Source: Lepidurus packardi
Lineage: Eukaryota > Arthropoda > Branchiopoda > Notostraca > Triopsidae
Assembly (NCBI GenBank): GCA_023053545.1
Contig: JAKZAN010000002.1
Span: forward strand, 6,444,790-6,508,789
Direction of reading: 5' to 3'
DNA: 64,000 nucleotides
Below the pieces are notes generated by a model. It was not told the DNA's origin, did not search any database, and was given only the letters and a program-made list of their open reading frames with translations. Shown piece after piece: positions 12,265 through 24,819 of the stretch. The translations under genes and the position numbers were made by a program. Every line of letters starts with the position of its first letter. Position 1 is the first letter of the stretch.

Positions 12265-15200
12265 CCCAAACGAGGAAAAGACAAGAAAAACGAATTCGAA
12301 CCATCGAGAACCCTTCAGCTTTGCAGTACAGACTCATTAGGCCCACAGCACGGGGACTTGAAATACTATAAACAAACCGGGAATGCAAGCCTATCTAGAA
12401 AACGGAAAACGGTACAGCGGGAAAGGACCCGAAAAGATTATAGGGCCTCCTATAAAAATCTTCAAGTATGTCGTCAAGCCGTCAAGAGCTCGAGCAAAAT
12501 ATGCACAGAAATTGGTAAAGAAGGCCCTTTCTGCTAGAAAAAGACGACCCAAAGGGAGCAAAAGCGCGTTCACATATACGGTACGCCCTCAAAAAACTTG
12601 CTTTTATTGACACGTTCCTCCAGAATGCAACTCCTCTTTCCACACCCCTTACCCGAAACCAACCCCTCTCTCCCCTCCTTCCCAGCTTCAAGAGAATACA
12701 AGAAACTCTTGAAAGCTTCGAGATTCGACAAGCAAATAGCGGCCAACGCTGTTTTGTATAGAAAAAGGTCCACGTATAAAAATTGATTTAAAGGCTAGAT
12801 CTTATGGAACCATTACCCATTCCAATAAAAAAATAAATAAAAGTCGCTGCGACTGTTCAAGCTGGAAGTCACCTAAGTGTTGATTATGTATGGGTTGGAC
12901 TAGTACTTTTTGTCCCATTTGGGGGGGGGGGGGGCCAAATCGGAAGAGGGTTTTGCACATTTCTCTCCTTTTTTTATGTCTGACGAGGCTTCGGAGATCA
13001 ATAAAGTTTGTATAACTAACATTCCTAGGGCTAGCGGTCCTTTTTTGCGTTAAGGCTCAACATAAGCTGGTGTGCGATTTAGATCAGGCGGGATTGCGAG
13101 CGAGGAAGTAAACATGTTGGCTTTTTCCCGGGTCTCATACATAAGCTCTATTTTTTCCAAACCTTTCTTTCTGAAAAGCGTAGAAAAAGCGGCCCAGCCT
13201 GTGCTGCCCTGTGCTACGGAGATGGGGCGTGCACTATTTGCTGGAAGATTGATAAGCTGTGCGTGGTACATCAACAAGACTTCATTCTAAGGTTTTATAC
13301 CCAAAAAAAAAAATTAACTCAACACAGCCTTTTCATCTTTTTTTCGTTTTTTTCCAGCGCTACTTTATTCCCCGAGTGCAATCAAAGCGTGGATATTTTT
13401 ATATAAAAATTGGGGAAGAGTATAGCGAAGCGAGGAAAATCTTACCATACCATCAGTCTTTTTCATTGAATGTAAAGGGGCTTCAGGGGTGGAACTAATA
13501 GTTGGGACTCGGAATTGTCTTTCCTTCCGTCTTACTCAAGTTGCGGAAAAGCTTTGTATGTGCTTTTGGTCTGAAACTGAAAGTTAGCTAGGACAACTTT
13601 GTATTAAACCCGGCACCACATGGAAAGTTACATTACAGGGAGCGAAACTCGGGGGAGCAGAAACGTACACAAAAGGGATATGGCCAAGGAAACGGGTGAA
13701 AATGATCACCAACAGGGGTGCAGCGTTGCCATTAAGGGAGCCGCCAAAAACCTCTTTCCATTCTCTCTGCGAAACGAATACCGCAACATCCATCTTAATG
13801 ACGGAGTTGACACCTAGAGCTGAGCTTGAGCTTTGAGTGGTCGAAAATTTATACACACATAGGAAAAGGAATAATGTTTCGATACACGACAAAACCACAA
13901 ACATAGAGATGTACCCTTTGAGTACATGCGTGTGTCCAGCAGCCAAAGTCAACCCCTAAGCAAAAGCTAAAAGGGAGCGAGATGTCGCTGGTCCCCAAAC
14001 ATCCATCCATCTTAATTGTAAGCAAAGAGCCACGGAGCTATTATTCCCCGATCTCGCAAAGCACAGATGCAGAGCAACACATAGGATATAGAAGCTATAG
14101 TACGACACGGAATTTCGTGAGAGGGGTTATCAAAGAGGATGGGACCATGAATCTGCATCGGGAAGGGAAACTCAAATGGATGCAAGATTCGTTTCTGTAT
14201 GAAATAAAAGAAAAAGGGAAGTCAAGGGGGTACCATATGTCTCTCCCCTTTCAGGAATACGAAGAGCCACCAAGTTGGGGTCGTTAAGGAACCTAAGCTC
14301 AAGGCTGTAACAATGAAGCGCACATGCGGTCCTCCGTCTTCCTACCTTTTTAGTGGACGCTAGTCCATTTCATCCTGAAAGCTACGCAATAAAGGTACTC
14401 ATCCTACCTAGTTTGCAATAAATGAAACAGATTTAAGCTCCGCCCCATCGTAGGAGCTTTATTCGATATTCCACTAATCGTACCGTGACAGAGACAACTT
14501 AAAGGGGGTTAAAACAGCTCTGTAGACCTGCTCAAAGTTGGCGATGTTTAAATGTTGGGAACAATAACACCTGGGTCTTTATATCTTTTGACAATTAAGG
14601 CCCATTATAAAGGCTTTGCCGTGGCCTTTAAAAAAAGAAAAAAAGAGAGAGCCAATCCGTGGAAGTTTTGAAACACTTATTCGGTTTTACTTTTCCAGCT
14701 CAAGCTTTAGCTGCTTGTCTGTATTGGGAATAACAATAGCTTAAAGCTCGGAAAACCAAAACGAAAATTCGTGAGGCGTCACACGCGAGACTTAATTACA
14801 CTGTAGGTTGCAAAAGGATCCACTCCCACTCATGGATGACACGAGCTGGCACATGTTGATCAATACTGTCTTACAAAATATCTTCATATAATTATATACA
14901 GTACTCAATCTTGTTGCTGAGTACTTTCGCACTTCTTGAAATAAGAGATCATGACTCGAAAAGGAAAGAAAAATACGTCCCTGCGGACTTTACATAAATA
15001 AAAATACTCAAGTATACCAGCATGCCAAACTTCAAACGGACAGACAAAGATACACACAGGGAAATGCTTACCTTTTGACAGGGAAAAAAAAAACTAGCCA
15101 CTTGCATTACTTGCCCACTTGTCCTTTGATGAAAGGAATCTAACATGTTATTCCAAAGATATAGCAGCCTTTATGGAACATAACTTGGATACGTTTATTA

Positions 15201-15803
15201 TAACGTTATTTGCGATGCTATTAAAAGAGGCCGAAACTGCTTGCACTAGTCTTTAAATTTGGCTCTAAACTGTTAGTTTCATGGAATCTTTTCACAGCCA
15301 TTCACATGTTGAGACAAGATCGAGGTGACCGGATGAATCCTAAACAGCTTACAGCAGGCGTAGATGTAAAGAAGTCCAAGAAAGAGTTCTCACATTGCTA
15401 TATGAAAAGCTACTTCCACTCGAGCTACTTGTCCAAATCCCGCCTGTTTTTAGCACGATGCGACGGGTTGAAGAACTACATGCAATATCGAAAAATCGAG
15501 TTTATGGAAGGAATTCATAGCCTTTTCAATACTAAAGTCTAATATCGATAGATAGTTTCCTGGTAAATATCAAGGATTAAAACATTTGTCTAAGGCGAGA
15601 AGAGGCTAAATGACGCCTATTCGGAGGAAAGTTTCCCTTAGCATGTGATGTCACCTCCTAGAAAAGAAAGCGAATAACAAGCTTAGAATTTGCAGGAGTA
15701 TTAGGATTCGGGTTCGTTTCTTGATGCCTTTTCGGATGACATCTACAAGTTGTCTGCTTCGGGCATATAGGTGCTTCTTTTGATGCCTTTTTAAAGCGAG
15801 TCT
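12265..15803. other. No gene seen
   Basis: No convincing coding sequence is present. A 14-base poly-G run lies at 12921-12934. Plus-strand open frames at 13620-13817 and 13982-14287 (65 and 101 codons) show no recognisable domain or splice partners and are treated as chance. Confidence 0.5.
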
Positions 15804-15874
15804 CCTAACCTAATCTAACCTAACCTAGCCTAACCAAACCTAACCAAACCTATCCTAACCAAAACAAACCTAAT
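15804..15874. repeat. Degenerate (CCTAA)n, arthropod telomere-like, interstitial
   Basis: About 70 bp consist of cctaa/ccaaa pentamers, mostly in a 5-bp register (cctaacctaatctaacc at the left end). The reverse complement is TTAGG, the usual telomere unit of insects and crustaceans. The block is decayed and lies inside ordinary sequence, so it is an interstitial relic and not a chromosome end. A simple-repeat origin unrelated to telomeres is also possible. Confidence 0.7.
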
Positions 15875-17244
15875 CCCTGGATAAAGAAAAAAAAATAGCA
15901 TGTCGTAACTGGGAATTACACTAAATAGAGGAACGTCAACATGACTGTAACTTGGTGAACATTAATTCAGTTAAATTCAATATTCATTAGTTCACGTTCC
16001 CGGACAAAAACTGCTCTCGTCATACCACAGCACGCCACAGAACGGCTAGCGGTCAAATGGGTAAGCTTTTGTCACGGTCGATCCTCCGAAAAGGTGTCAT
16101 ACAGTAGCTTATTCTGGTCTGGATTTGATAAACAATGTACAGTAAAATTATCTTTTGTAAATATAACGTTTCAGATAATCAAGTTAGTACTTGTGTCATT
16201 GAAGTGGGGTACGGCTCAAAACGACCTGATGCAAAACGACCGTGCACAGCAACGACCGTGTAAGAGGCGACCGGCTTCTCGAGTTCAGGGCATGTCAAAA
16301 CGACCTGAAGTGTTGTGATTGGCATTTTACGTACGTTTTCTACCGACCATGTAGAAAACCTTTTTTTTTTCGTTCGACGAGAAATCCAGTATCGATTTTT
16401 TCTTGACAGTACTTGTATCATTGAAGTTGACTGATAGTAACCCTAAACATGCTGAAAACTCTAATCTTTGTTCTTAGTAGATTGCACCCAACTTGCATTC
16501 AAAAGAATGCTATTTTTTATTTTTACCTTTTAATGCCTATCAAATTCCGACGTTACTAAACTTTCCAATAATGGCTTCGTAATGTTGTTCTTTTTCTCGA
16601 ATTTTTTTAAAGAATTTCGAGGCCTGAAAAGAGAGGGTGCTCGTGTCGGAACTGTCTTCAAACTTTCCTACGGAGTGTCGGCTTCGTACAGGGGGCTCCT
16701 TGATTTGTCGAACAAGTTGGTCCTGTGTTTTGTTTTGTGCAAATTGTATATTGATTAAATGTTAGTTACCAGTTTGTTTTTGTACATAACACATTTAGTG
16801 TTATATATTCCATTGTATATTACATATTGCTCATATGCACAGAAGTAATATTCAGAAGTCGCTTAAACTGACGAAAACATTCATTTTCATTTGTTCTTTC
16901 AGGTTTCACTTCCCAAACAAATTCTACTACAATTTGAAGTACAACTGTTTTGTCTTGGCAAAGCTTGAAATTATTCTTAAGCTAAAATTGTGTTTGGAAA
17001 GCTGGGAAAAAGTGAACCTGACTGCTATAATAAGCTCCGTGGCCTTTTGATTACAAAACTAATGATTAAGGAACGAAAATGAAACATTCAAAATAACAAC
17101 GAAAGTAACACTTCAAGTAAGTTTTATAATGAAGGCAGGGAGTTTATGAGATGTTTCTCAAGTATTTACATATGGTCACAATAACACAGAGCAGCTTCTT
17201 ACTCGGTTTTTGAGGCCCAACAATGAATATACTCAAATGTGGGT
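15875..17244. other. 3' flank of the metalloproteinase gene; no separate gene
   Basis: No coding region is seen. The part at about 17100-17165 (gaaggcagggagtttatgag and surroundings) has relatives near 24815-24880 and 27980-28045. It therefore marks the downstream edge of the unit that was duplicated in the metalloproteinase array. Confidence 0.5.
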
Positions 17245-20200
17245 TTACAATCTTAGATTTTCTGAAAGAGGGTTCACGGACAATAATAGAACAATTAAAG
17301 TGACAGTAAAGGTCCAAATACAGCCATGTGTTACATAAGACGCTGAGTTATGTTTAGGTTTGTGCAAAGTCTCTTCTAGAATGTCTTTATCCGTACTATC
17401 TTCGTATTCAGCATCCTCTGCTTTGCGGGACATGGAGCTTTTCTTACGGTTGGAACTATGAAAGTTGTTGTTTTTGCTATGTACTTGGAAGTCATCGCGA
17501 TGTGTCTTGTCAGGCTGGTAGAAGCCTGGAAATTAGTAACATAAACATACGGTTATATACCACAGTTTCCGCTGTAGTTCTTAAGACTAGGCCTCTAAGC
17601 GTTCTTTTTTCTGTGTGCAAGAAACTTGGAATGGAGGAAAAGGGGACGAATAATGATTCTTGTCGCGCGAACGCTTCGGCATATTTTTAGCTGCTATTTA
17701 AGTTGCCGCAGGAAAATCACGGTAATCTGACAAAAGAAAGGACAAGTGTCAACTACAGAACCACTTTTACTTAGATTAATTCATTTGGTGCGGACTGTGC
17801 GTGGGCGATTGTGGGTTCAAACTGTTTCATAAACTACAAGAGACTCGAAAGCTGTTTTAGACTAATGGAACATGGCCAGACGGTGTGGATCAGTAAGTAA
17901 CGTTCACGAGCAACAACAATATGTGGCCTTCTACTTTACATGAAAAACGTACACGAATCCCAGGCTTTTGTCAGAATTAACTACAACGTGATTTTGGTGC
18001 GGGTTTTAAATGTGTTAAACATTTAACGTTTGGTGTTACCGAGTGTCTCATGCGTTTTAATGTTCATGCAACATTCATGTTTAGGCGAGAGGAATGGAAA
18101 GAAAACATGCAAAAGTTTTAGAGCCAAGACCAATTAGTGTTTTTGAAATTGTTGCCTGAAGACGAAAGGAAGCTGTGATATTCTCAACGATATCCTCAAC
18201 TCGAGCGCTATGATTTACATTATTCAGATCCCCAATTAAAGTTAGGAGTAAATTTTACTCCTCAAGTTAGGAGTAAATTTTAGAATTAATTACAACGATA
18301 AATGATCAAAGGCTGCGTAATATTTTTTTTTAATTACCGAGAGGCTAATCGTAACTTTTTTACGTTCACCCTCTTAATCTTGAAAAGCAGATAATAAATG
18401 TGCGAATAAACTGTTAGAATTGGATTTTAACTTTTTAATCATGAGATTTTTTTTACCATTTTTAAAAAAAATTGTCACGGAAATGTAAAACGTTTTTTTA
18501 GGTCGAAAGAGCGAAGATTGAAGAGAAATTATATGCAATAGCCAATGCAATTTTAGCCAAAATACTAAGAATTGTTTTAGAGCAGGCGAAACTAATGGGT
18601 TCTGATGGATGTAAGCTTTTAAAAGTATTACGGCAGGTTTGAGGCCGAAATATAAGCTAAGAATGAGCTGTTTTGATAGCGCTTGAGAGTGGTTTCTCAC
18701 CTGCGTCGAGTATATCAGCTTCCCTGTCGTCTTCATGGGGCTTGTCGGCTTGGATATCCCAAAGTGTATTACGGTTACCTGCATTTTTGCTGTTGCCTGA
18801 ACAACCGAACCACCATGATCCGGCTGGTCTTGGGTAAGCAGGATCTCCTTCGTCAACCTGTATTTAGATTGATCTTTAAAACCGTCTCTAAAGGATTAGG
18901 ATACGAAAAGTCCTTTTCCCCCCTTACTTTGAAGCTTCGATCGTTAAACCGCCAGTACTTTCCGTCTTTGAAGAAGTACGAGTAACCGTTGGAGTACTGG
19001 AAACCAGCGTCCAAGTTGTCGGGCAAACCTTCCCAGTTGGATATGTCCTTCGGATACGTGCTTTTGATCGGCGGACGCAGAGCAGGATCAAACCTCCAGT
19101 ACTTGCTCCCTATAAAATAAAAATACTTTAAAAATTTGGACTAGGCCTGTTCATTCCATAAAGTAGAAAAATTTATCGTAGTGCTTAATCTTTTAGTTAC
19201 TATTTAATGGAGGGGTTTCATTAGAAACTACCTTTGAAGAAGTAGATTTTTCCATTACCACTCCAGACAAATGCGGTATCAACGCTCTCAGGGACTCCTT
19301 GGAACCCTTCAGACATGTCTTTAGGGTAGCCGGTATCAATTTTGAGGTTCGTGAACCGCCAGTACTTGGAGCCTTTGAAGAAGTAAGTGCGGCCGTTGTT
19401 CCACGTGAAGGCAGCATCAATATTGGCAGGCAGTCCGCCCCAGTCTGCAGCAATGCTACGAGGAAAGCCAGAAGCAATACCGTCTCCTTCCAATTTGTAG
19501 TACTTGTCGCCTATAGACAACATGGTTTGAGTAAATAATTTTATTAAAAAACTTAGTAAATAATTCCGTTAGAGAACTTGGACTTGTAAACTCACCTTTG
19601 AAGACGTACGTGTTGCCGTCAGGTCCAGAGAACATAGTATCTACTTTGCCGTCTGAACACAGATCAGTAGATCCGGGAGCTGCAGGCCGAGCGGGTGTCA
19701 CGGCGGGTTTTTTGGTTGTCACCACATTCGTGGGAACGGTCCCGCCCACTTTCTTACCGTAGAGCGACTAGAATTGAAAACGTGTAAGATTGTAAAAAAA
19801 AATAAAAGATAGGCCCAACGTAGGGAACGTAAAAGATAAGAAGCAGTTAGGGAATGAGGTTAATTCCGGAGAATTACCTGAATGGCTTGCACGTCGTCAT
19901 CGTCGAGCTTAAAGCTGGATTCGTATCCGCGATAAAATGGTGCCATGAGTGCACTTCTTACATCCGAATGAGAGAGGCCCAAGGAGTGACCGAATTCGTG
20001 AGCCGCCACTTGAAACAAATTGGTCCCTACAACGTGAAGCTTGGGATTTGAGTCTTTTGCAATTACATAGCTTTTTAATTGTCTGATCATTCTCTATTAA
20101 GGTATGATCTTTTATTAATTTTAGTAATGATTTTAATATTTCAAGCTATTTATAGCTATAATCTAAGCTATTTCAAGCTATTTATAGCTATAATATTATA

Positions 20201-23200
20201 GCTATTTTGAAGTTATTTCAGGCTATTTTACAGCTATTGTAGGCTATTTTAAAGCTACTTTAGGCTACACTAGATAGTGCGCTGTATTGCGTACCTTTGT
20301 AAGAGTTAAGAGTCCAAGTCTCGGCATCATCGAAATGGGCATCACCACCGTAAATAGGGAAGTAAGCGTGCGCCAAAGTACCACCAGGTCCATCAAAAGG
20401 ATCTCCATCACCGTGCTCGGATAATTCGAATCTGAAATGAACAAGATATTTAAAATTGCCTTGGTTAAAACATATTTTCAGTGTTTTGGAGAGGCTGATA
20501 CCTGATTTCTATGTGAACTTTTCCAGAAGACCTGGCAGAAAACGAGAGATCGGTTTTGTCGGCCCATACTTGGAAGGCTTTGCCTAATTCGCGGTCTACA
20601 TCACTGGGAGTTAATTTGGGCGGGTACTTTGTAATCCGGTAAGTTAATTCCTTGACACGCCAACGACTTCCTGCAAAAAAAAGAGCATAGAAACTTTGAA
20701 AAAAAAAATTTTGACTTCTGCGAGGATTGTAGTATCTTTGATGAAATTGAAAGTCAGATTCCCTTTGTTTCCCCATTGTCCCCTTATCAAGGTCAAAAAA
20801 GAACGATCTTATTGTAATCCTGCTCACAAAGTTCCATTGTTTTCTACTTTTTTTTGGCTTAGGGTTGTAACAAGAATCAAAGAAGCGATTTGTTGTTGAT
20901 ATCAGCTTAGTAACCGTTGCGGATAGATGGCATTTGTGACGTTTTGGTATGAGTTCGCTTGGGCAGAAATGTTTATGTTGTTTTTTAAACCAATGGGTGT
21001 ATGTTTTTATGTAAAAATGGTTTATTAAAAATGGTCGATTTACCTTGCAAAGCGTAACGCTTCCTCCGGGCTGAGCTGCCGCTTCCGACTTTATCCTTGA
21101 CCCCACATCGAGGCAGGCTCATGAGATGCATTGTTTCGTGATCCAGTGTACCTAGGATACAAGGAAGGAAGCGCGCAATCAGTTCAACGCTTTAGGATTC
21201 ATTCTTAAGCGATTTAAATGTCATATAATAATATATTGCAATATATTACGTATTCTAGCGAACAGCATCTAGCATTTACGATCCAAAGTTACACAGTTAG
21301 TAAAATCAAGTTAAAGTTTTGGAAATCAGGACTTTAGAAGAAAAGATAACAGGCCTTTTAAACGCCTTTATACAATCTCAGTTAAAAGGTATGCAAAGTC
21401 TCCAGATAGCTTGATACATGAAGTCCTTCATCAGATAACTTGATAAGCTCTAAATTTCCGTTGAGTTTTAGTATTTGTTATTCGTTGTCGTGTTCTTTCT
21501 CGATGAATTTCAGGAGCAGCGCCCTCTGTCTATTACATACCACGAGTAGTTCAATGGCTGGCAGCCAGACAAAAAAAAATAACTTGATAGCAAGGGTTAT
21601 ATGTTGTGTTGTAGCATACCAGTGCAAGGCCTCTAAAATGGGAAAAACTCGTTGTTTGTGCCGTTCTTTTTACGGACAATAGTTACTAGGGAAGTCCGCG
21701 GACACGTATCCGGTGCTGCTTTATGTTATCACACCCTGTTATTTGACTTAGTTCAGTACCTTGTTCCGGTCTAACCTTTCAGAAATTTCGTAGTTTATTC
21801 TACACTTTTGAAAATTCCAATAAGAGCTAATCAATTAAACCATGTCATCCGCTCTAGCTTCACAAGTTTTTTTTTAACCATAAAAAACGTCATTCTGGAA
21901 ATGTATAAGTTAAACTCTCACCTGTTTGGTTGACTCCGGCAAAGGATTGAAATTCCAGAATGGCATTTCGCACTACATCGCCGGAAATTAGTGCGCCCAA
22001 TGCAGGATTTTGGGACTTGGGGTCCAAGTAGCCAAACCGAGCCAGATACATCTGGAAAACAAAACGCACGAAGCCATATGTAGGTCATTAACAAGTTTTG
22101 TCATACATAAATCCCCCGCGATCCATAGTAATAATTTGTATTGCGGTGCGTGAATAGAGGTCACGCGTTTTGAGGAATTAATTTGCATTAGTGAAAGTTT
22201 TCGCTCTTATGATCTATTGTGTTATTATTTAGCGTGTGGGAATTGCACAAGTGAAACCTATTCTTCTCTGATCTACGTTTCCAGGCACATATGATAAACG
22301 CCGGTTGAAACGGGGTAGAAACGATGACCTACTTTTCGTTCAACGTTCTAGTTATCTTGTCTCGTAGGTCAAATGTTTAACAAAAACGGTTTCACTTTTT
22401 TCATGCAGATCAAGGTTTTCCCTTTTCATTAGCTTTCCTCTCCGGAAGTTAAACCAAACGTGTAGGTAACAATAAGGCTGAAAGAAGTTGAAGGACAAGC
22501 TCTCTCAAGTTCTCAAATTACGCAAACAAACGCAGTGATCCGAGTGCCTAACTTTCGGGCTGTATTTGCGGAAGCATTACTGGGCACTTCTTTTTACTAA
22601 CTTTGGGGTGGGGAGAGACTTGGAGGGGAATTAAACGAAGCGGAAATAACAAGAGAGCATAATTAGCCTTCTTTTACATAACAATAAAAAGCCTATTTTG
22701 TTTGCAACGGAATGCACAGCGCTGGAAAGTAAACAGTGACGTTATCGTTCATCAATTTATCTGTCGGGGTTGATGGAATTTTCCCAAACAGTGGCACAAG
22801 ATGAGATAATAAACACTCGGAATTGTGACTGACTTGTGTTCATCTATTAAGTATATAAGGCGCAAATATATTTGAGTATGTAAGGCGCAAATTAACCGAC
22901 GTCAATGTAGCCGATCGTTTTTGTCTGTCCATCGATTTGAGTATATACTGTGCGTTCCATGGCAACCACCCACACTTCGTACGTAAACCTAATGAACTCT
23001 TCAACTAAACAACCTGTTAGATCTTTAACAATGCAAAAGGCCTCTTCTTCTGTCTAAATTCCTTTCTGTTTAATGGTTACGAAATGAATAAGCTAGCTTA
23101 CCATTGCTTGTGTGTCTGACTGGATCGGTCGAGACGTAGGTGCACTCACGACAGTCTTGCTTAGAGCACATAGTCCAAGTATGAAAATCCAATTAGCCAT
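17245..23200 (-). CDS. Membrane-anchored matrix metalloproteinase (Mmp2-like), 11 exons
   Basis: Secreted zinc endopeptidase of the matrix metalloproteinase family, which cleaves extracellular matrix and cell-surface proteins. CDS exons in transcript order: 23102-23200, 21922-22051, 21044-21151, 20502-20670, 20295-20431, 19878-20026, 19596-19767, 19232-19510, 18928-19109, 18701-18857, 17245-17525. All joins keep phase and give 620 aa. Visible parts: signal peptide about 1-20; propeptide with cysteine switch PRCGVKD (90-96); furin site RRKR (105-108); catalytic domain with [11 protein letters not shown] (zinc ligands H224, H228, H234; catalytic E225) and Met-turn M242; Thr/Pro/Ala-rich hinge about 265-298; hemopexin domain bounded by C301 and C494; hydrophobic segment about 596-611 with a nine-residue tail. 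The last feature fits a GPI signal or a transmembrane anchor, as in Drosophila Mmp2. Exon joins are inferred. Decayed copies lie upstream. Confidence 0.93.
18241..18282. repeat. 17-bp direct repeat with palindrome
   Basis: gttaggagtaaatttta occurs at 18241-18257 and 18266-18282. The first copy overlaps the odd palindrome aggagtaaattttactcct (18244-18262). It lies in the last intron of the metalloproteinase gene. Confidence 0.85.
20141..20270. repeat. Intronic minisatellite built on agctattt
   Basis: About nine imperfect repeats of a 12-20 bp unit around (a)agctatttta occur in the intron between metalloproteinase exons 5 and 6. The left end is AT-rich and forms local palindromes (atagctat). 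Confidence 0.85.
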
Positions 23201-23461
23201 TTTGCAACGAATAGAGTTTTTGTACATGTGCGCATACACTTGACTAGCGTGCGAAGCAACTTGCAGTGATTTCGAGAAATTGGTTAAGAATTTGTGAACA
23301 CGTCAAAGCATTGAAATCACTTTTCTCTTTACATTATGCACTGATAGGTTCTGTAAGGTTAGGATTTGGCAAGCGTTCCCGCTTTTAAAGCAAAGAAATT
23401 TTGAAGAAATTTCGTGAGCAGCGGGGAACGATACGAAGTGAATTGATGGAAGTGGGCTACT

Positions 23462-23665
23462 ACTGAAGGACGGCCAGTGTCGCTGGCTTTTTGAGGTAGA
23501 TAGCAAACCTGGGCGGGACTATCGGGGATGTCGGAAACCTTTGACCACAACTGCCCGAGCCAGGCTGGCGTTATACAACTTTTAGTACAAAACAAGCACA
23601 AATCCTGCGGGACCATGGCATGAATCACTTTTGTAAGATCTTCCGGACCCAGAACTTCTTCCGGA
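23462..23665 (-). promoter_or_regulatory. Upstream block of the MMP gene, conserved in the relic copies
   Basis: About 270-460 bp upstream of the MMP start codon. The core at 23471-23490 (ggccagtgtcgctggcttt) has close copies at 27008-27028 and 29331-29351. A ttc.ggacc element follows it here (about 23639) and in those copies. It is shared because the whole unit was duplicated. Whether it is a promoter, a 5' untranslated exon or simply retained sequence cannot be told from the sequence alone. Confidence 0.4.
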
Positions 23666-24680
23666 AGTGGTAGCCTCGAGTGTTAGTTAGGGGGCGGATA
23701 CTATAGCTCCGTCTCCGGAGGAGATTAACATTGTGATGTGAATAAGGGAGATCTTAGAAAACAGCGAAGGCGACCAAAAGGCATGCGTCATACCATGCGT
23801 AGGCGAGCGGGACATTTGCCCTCAAGGAAACTCCTGAATCGTGACCACCGTCTTAAGAAAAACTGGCTTCTAACCGGTTATTACTATAGTTTTTTTACGT
23901 GGGGCGACTCGGAGATTTTAGATTGAGAGGCTGCAAGTGAAGAAATTGCTAGTTTGTGTCAAGTTTCGTAGAAGCGAACGCTTTCTCTTGCGCAAGGTTC
24001 TCCTCAGCATCCGGTGAGTCGTTCGTCAAAGAGCTCAGAGTGCCAGAAAAACAATCGTGTAGCATTATAGCAACATTGTTTAAAGTGGAAATAGGATCAC
24101 GTTATTCATAGAGGGGGTCGTGTTTCTGTGAGTCATTTTGGCGAATGAGTGTTCCTAACTTCCTTTGTTCCTAAACTGATTCTTCCTTCTTGATCATTTT
24201 TTATGACCGGATTTGAATGCTATTTTTGACATCTAAGGACGTCGATCGTTTAGTAAATAGCATACAATGAAATGAAGTCCTCTGACTCATGCCGAAGAGG
24301 AAGGATTCAAGTTAATGTTCCGGTGATGAAAGTGAAAGACTGTGCTTTTCTTTGTCTTTTTTTAGCTTTTTGTCCGCTTTAATGACGTGCATTGGCGCTA
24401 TCTTTGACACGCTTATTGTATTACGTTCCTTAATTGGGGGAAACATGTGGTTTACATTATTCCGGCCTGTGTAGGTTTTATGCAGTGGCATGGAGATTGT
24501 AGAGGAAGGAACTTGCGGTGCTGTCGTGAAAACTTAGGAGCTTATTTCCGTTTGACGGGGAACCGGTTTTTTGTTGACAGTAAGCTGGATTAAAATACTA
24601 GTTAGTGAGCTATTATTAAAAAAACTAGATTAAGTGGAATTTTACGTTTCTATATAGTGACTTTATTTTCGTTTAACGTT
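23666..24680. other. Spacer between the MMP gene and its first relic copy; no gene seen
   Basis: The short open frames here are not recognisable. No clear repeat is seen until similarity to the downstream edge of the MMP unit begins near 24680-24820. Confidence 0.5.
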
Positions 24681-24819
24681 CGTTACACTGCGATCAGCAA
24701 GAATGAAGACTAGAAATTAGTCGTATTTGACTGTGCAGCCAAGCTGGACACGGATTCTCTGTTGTAAACGTGAAAGATAATTAAAGATTAGAAAAGTCAC
24801 ATGTATCGTCGTAATAAAG

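Noticed and set aside
13584-14287. Open frames of 65-122 codons on both strands that could be a small gene
   Set aside because: No recognisable domain, no consistent splice partners, and frames of this length are expected a few times by chance in 64 kb of this composition.
18749-18778. A 30-nt intron in metalloproteinase exon 10 (gtaacc to ccaag)
   Set aside because: Too short for an animal intron. The 30 nt read through in frame (ten codons), so one exon 18701-18857 is simpler.
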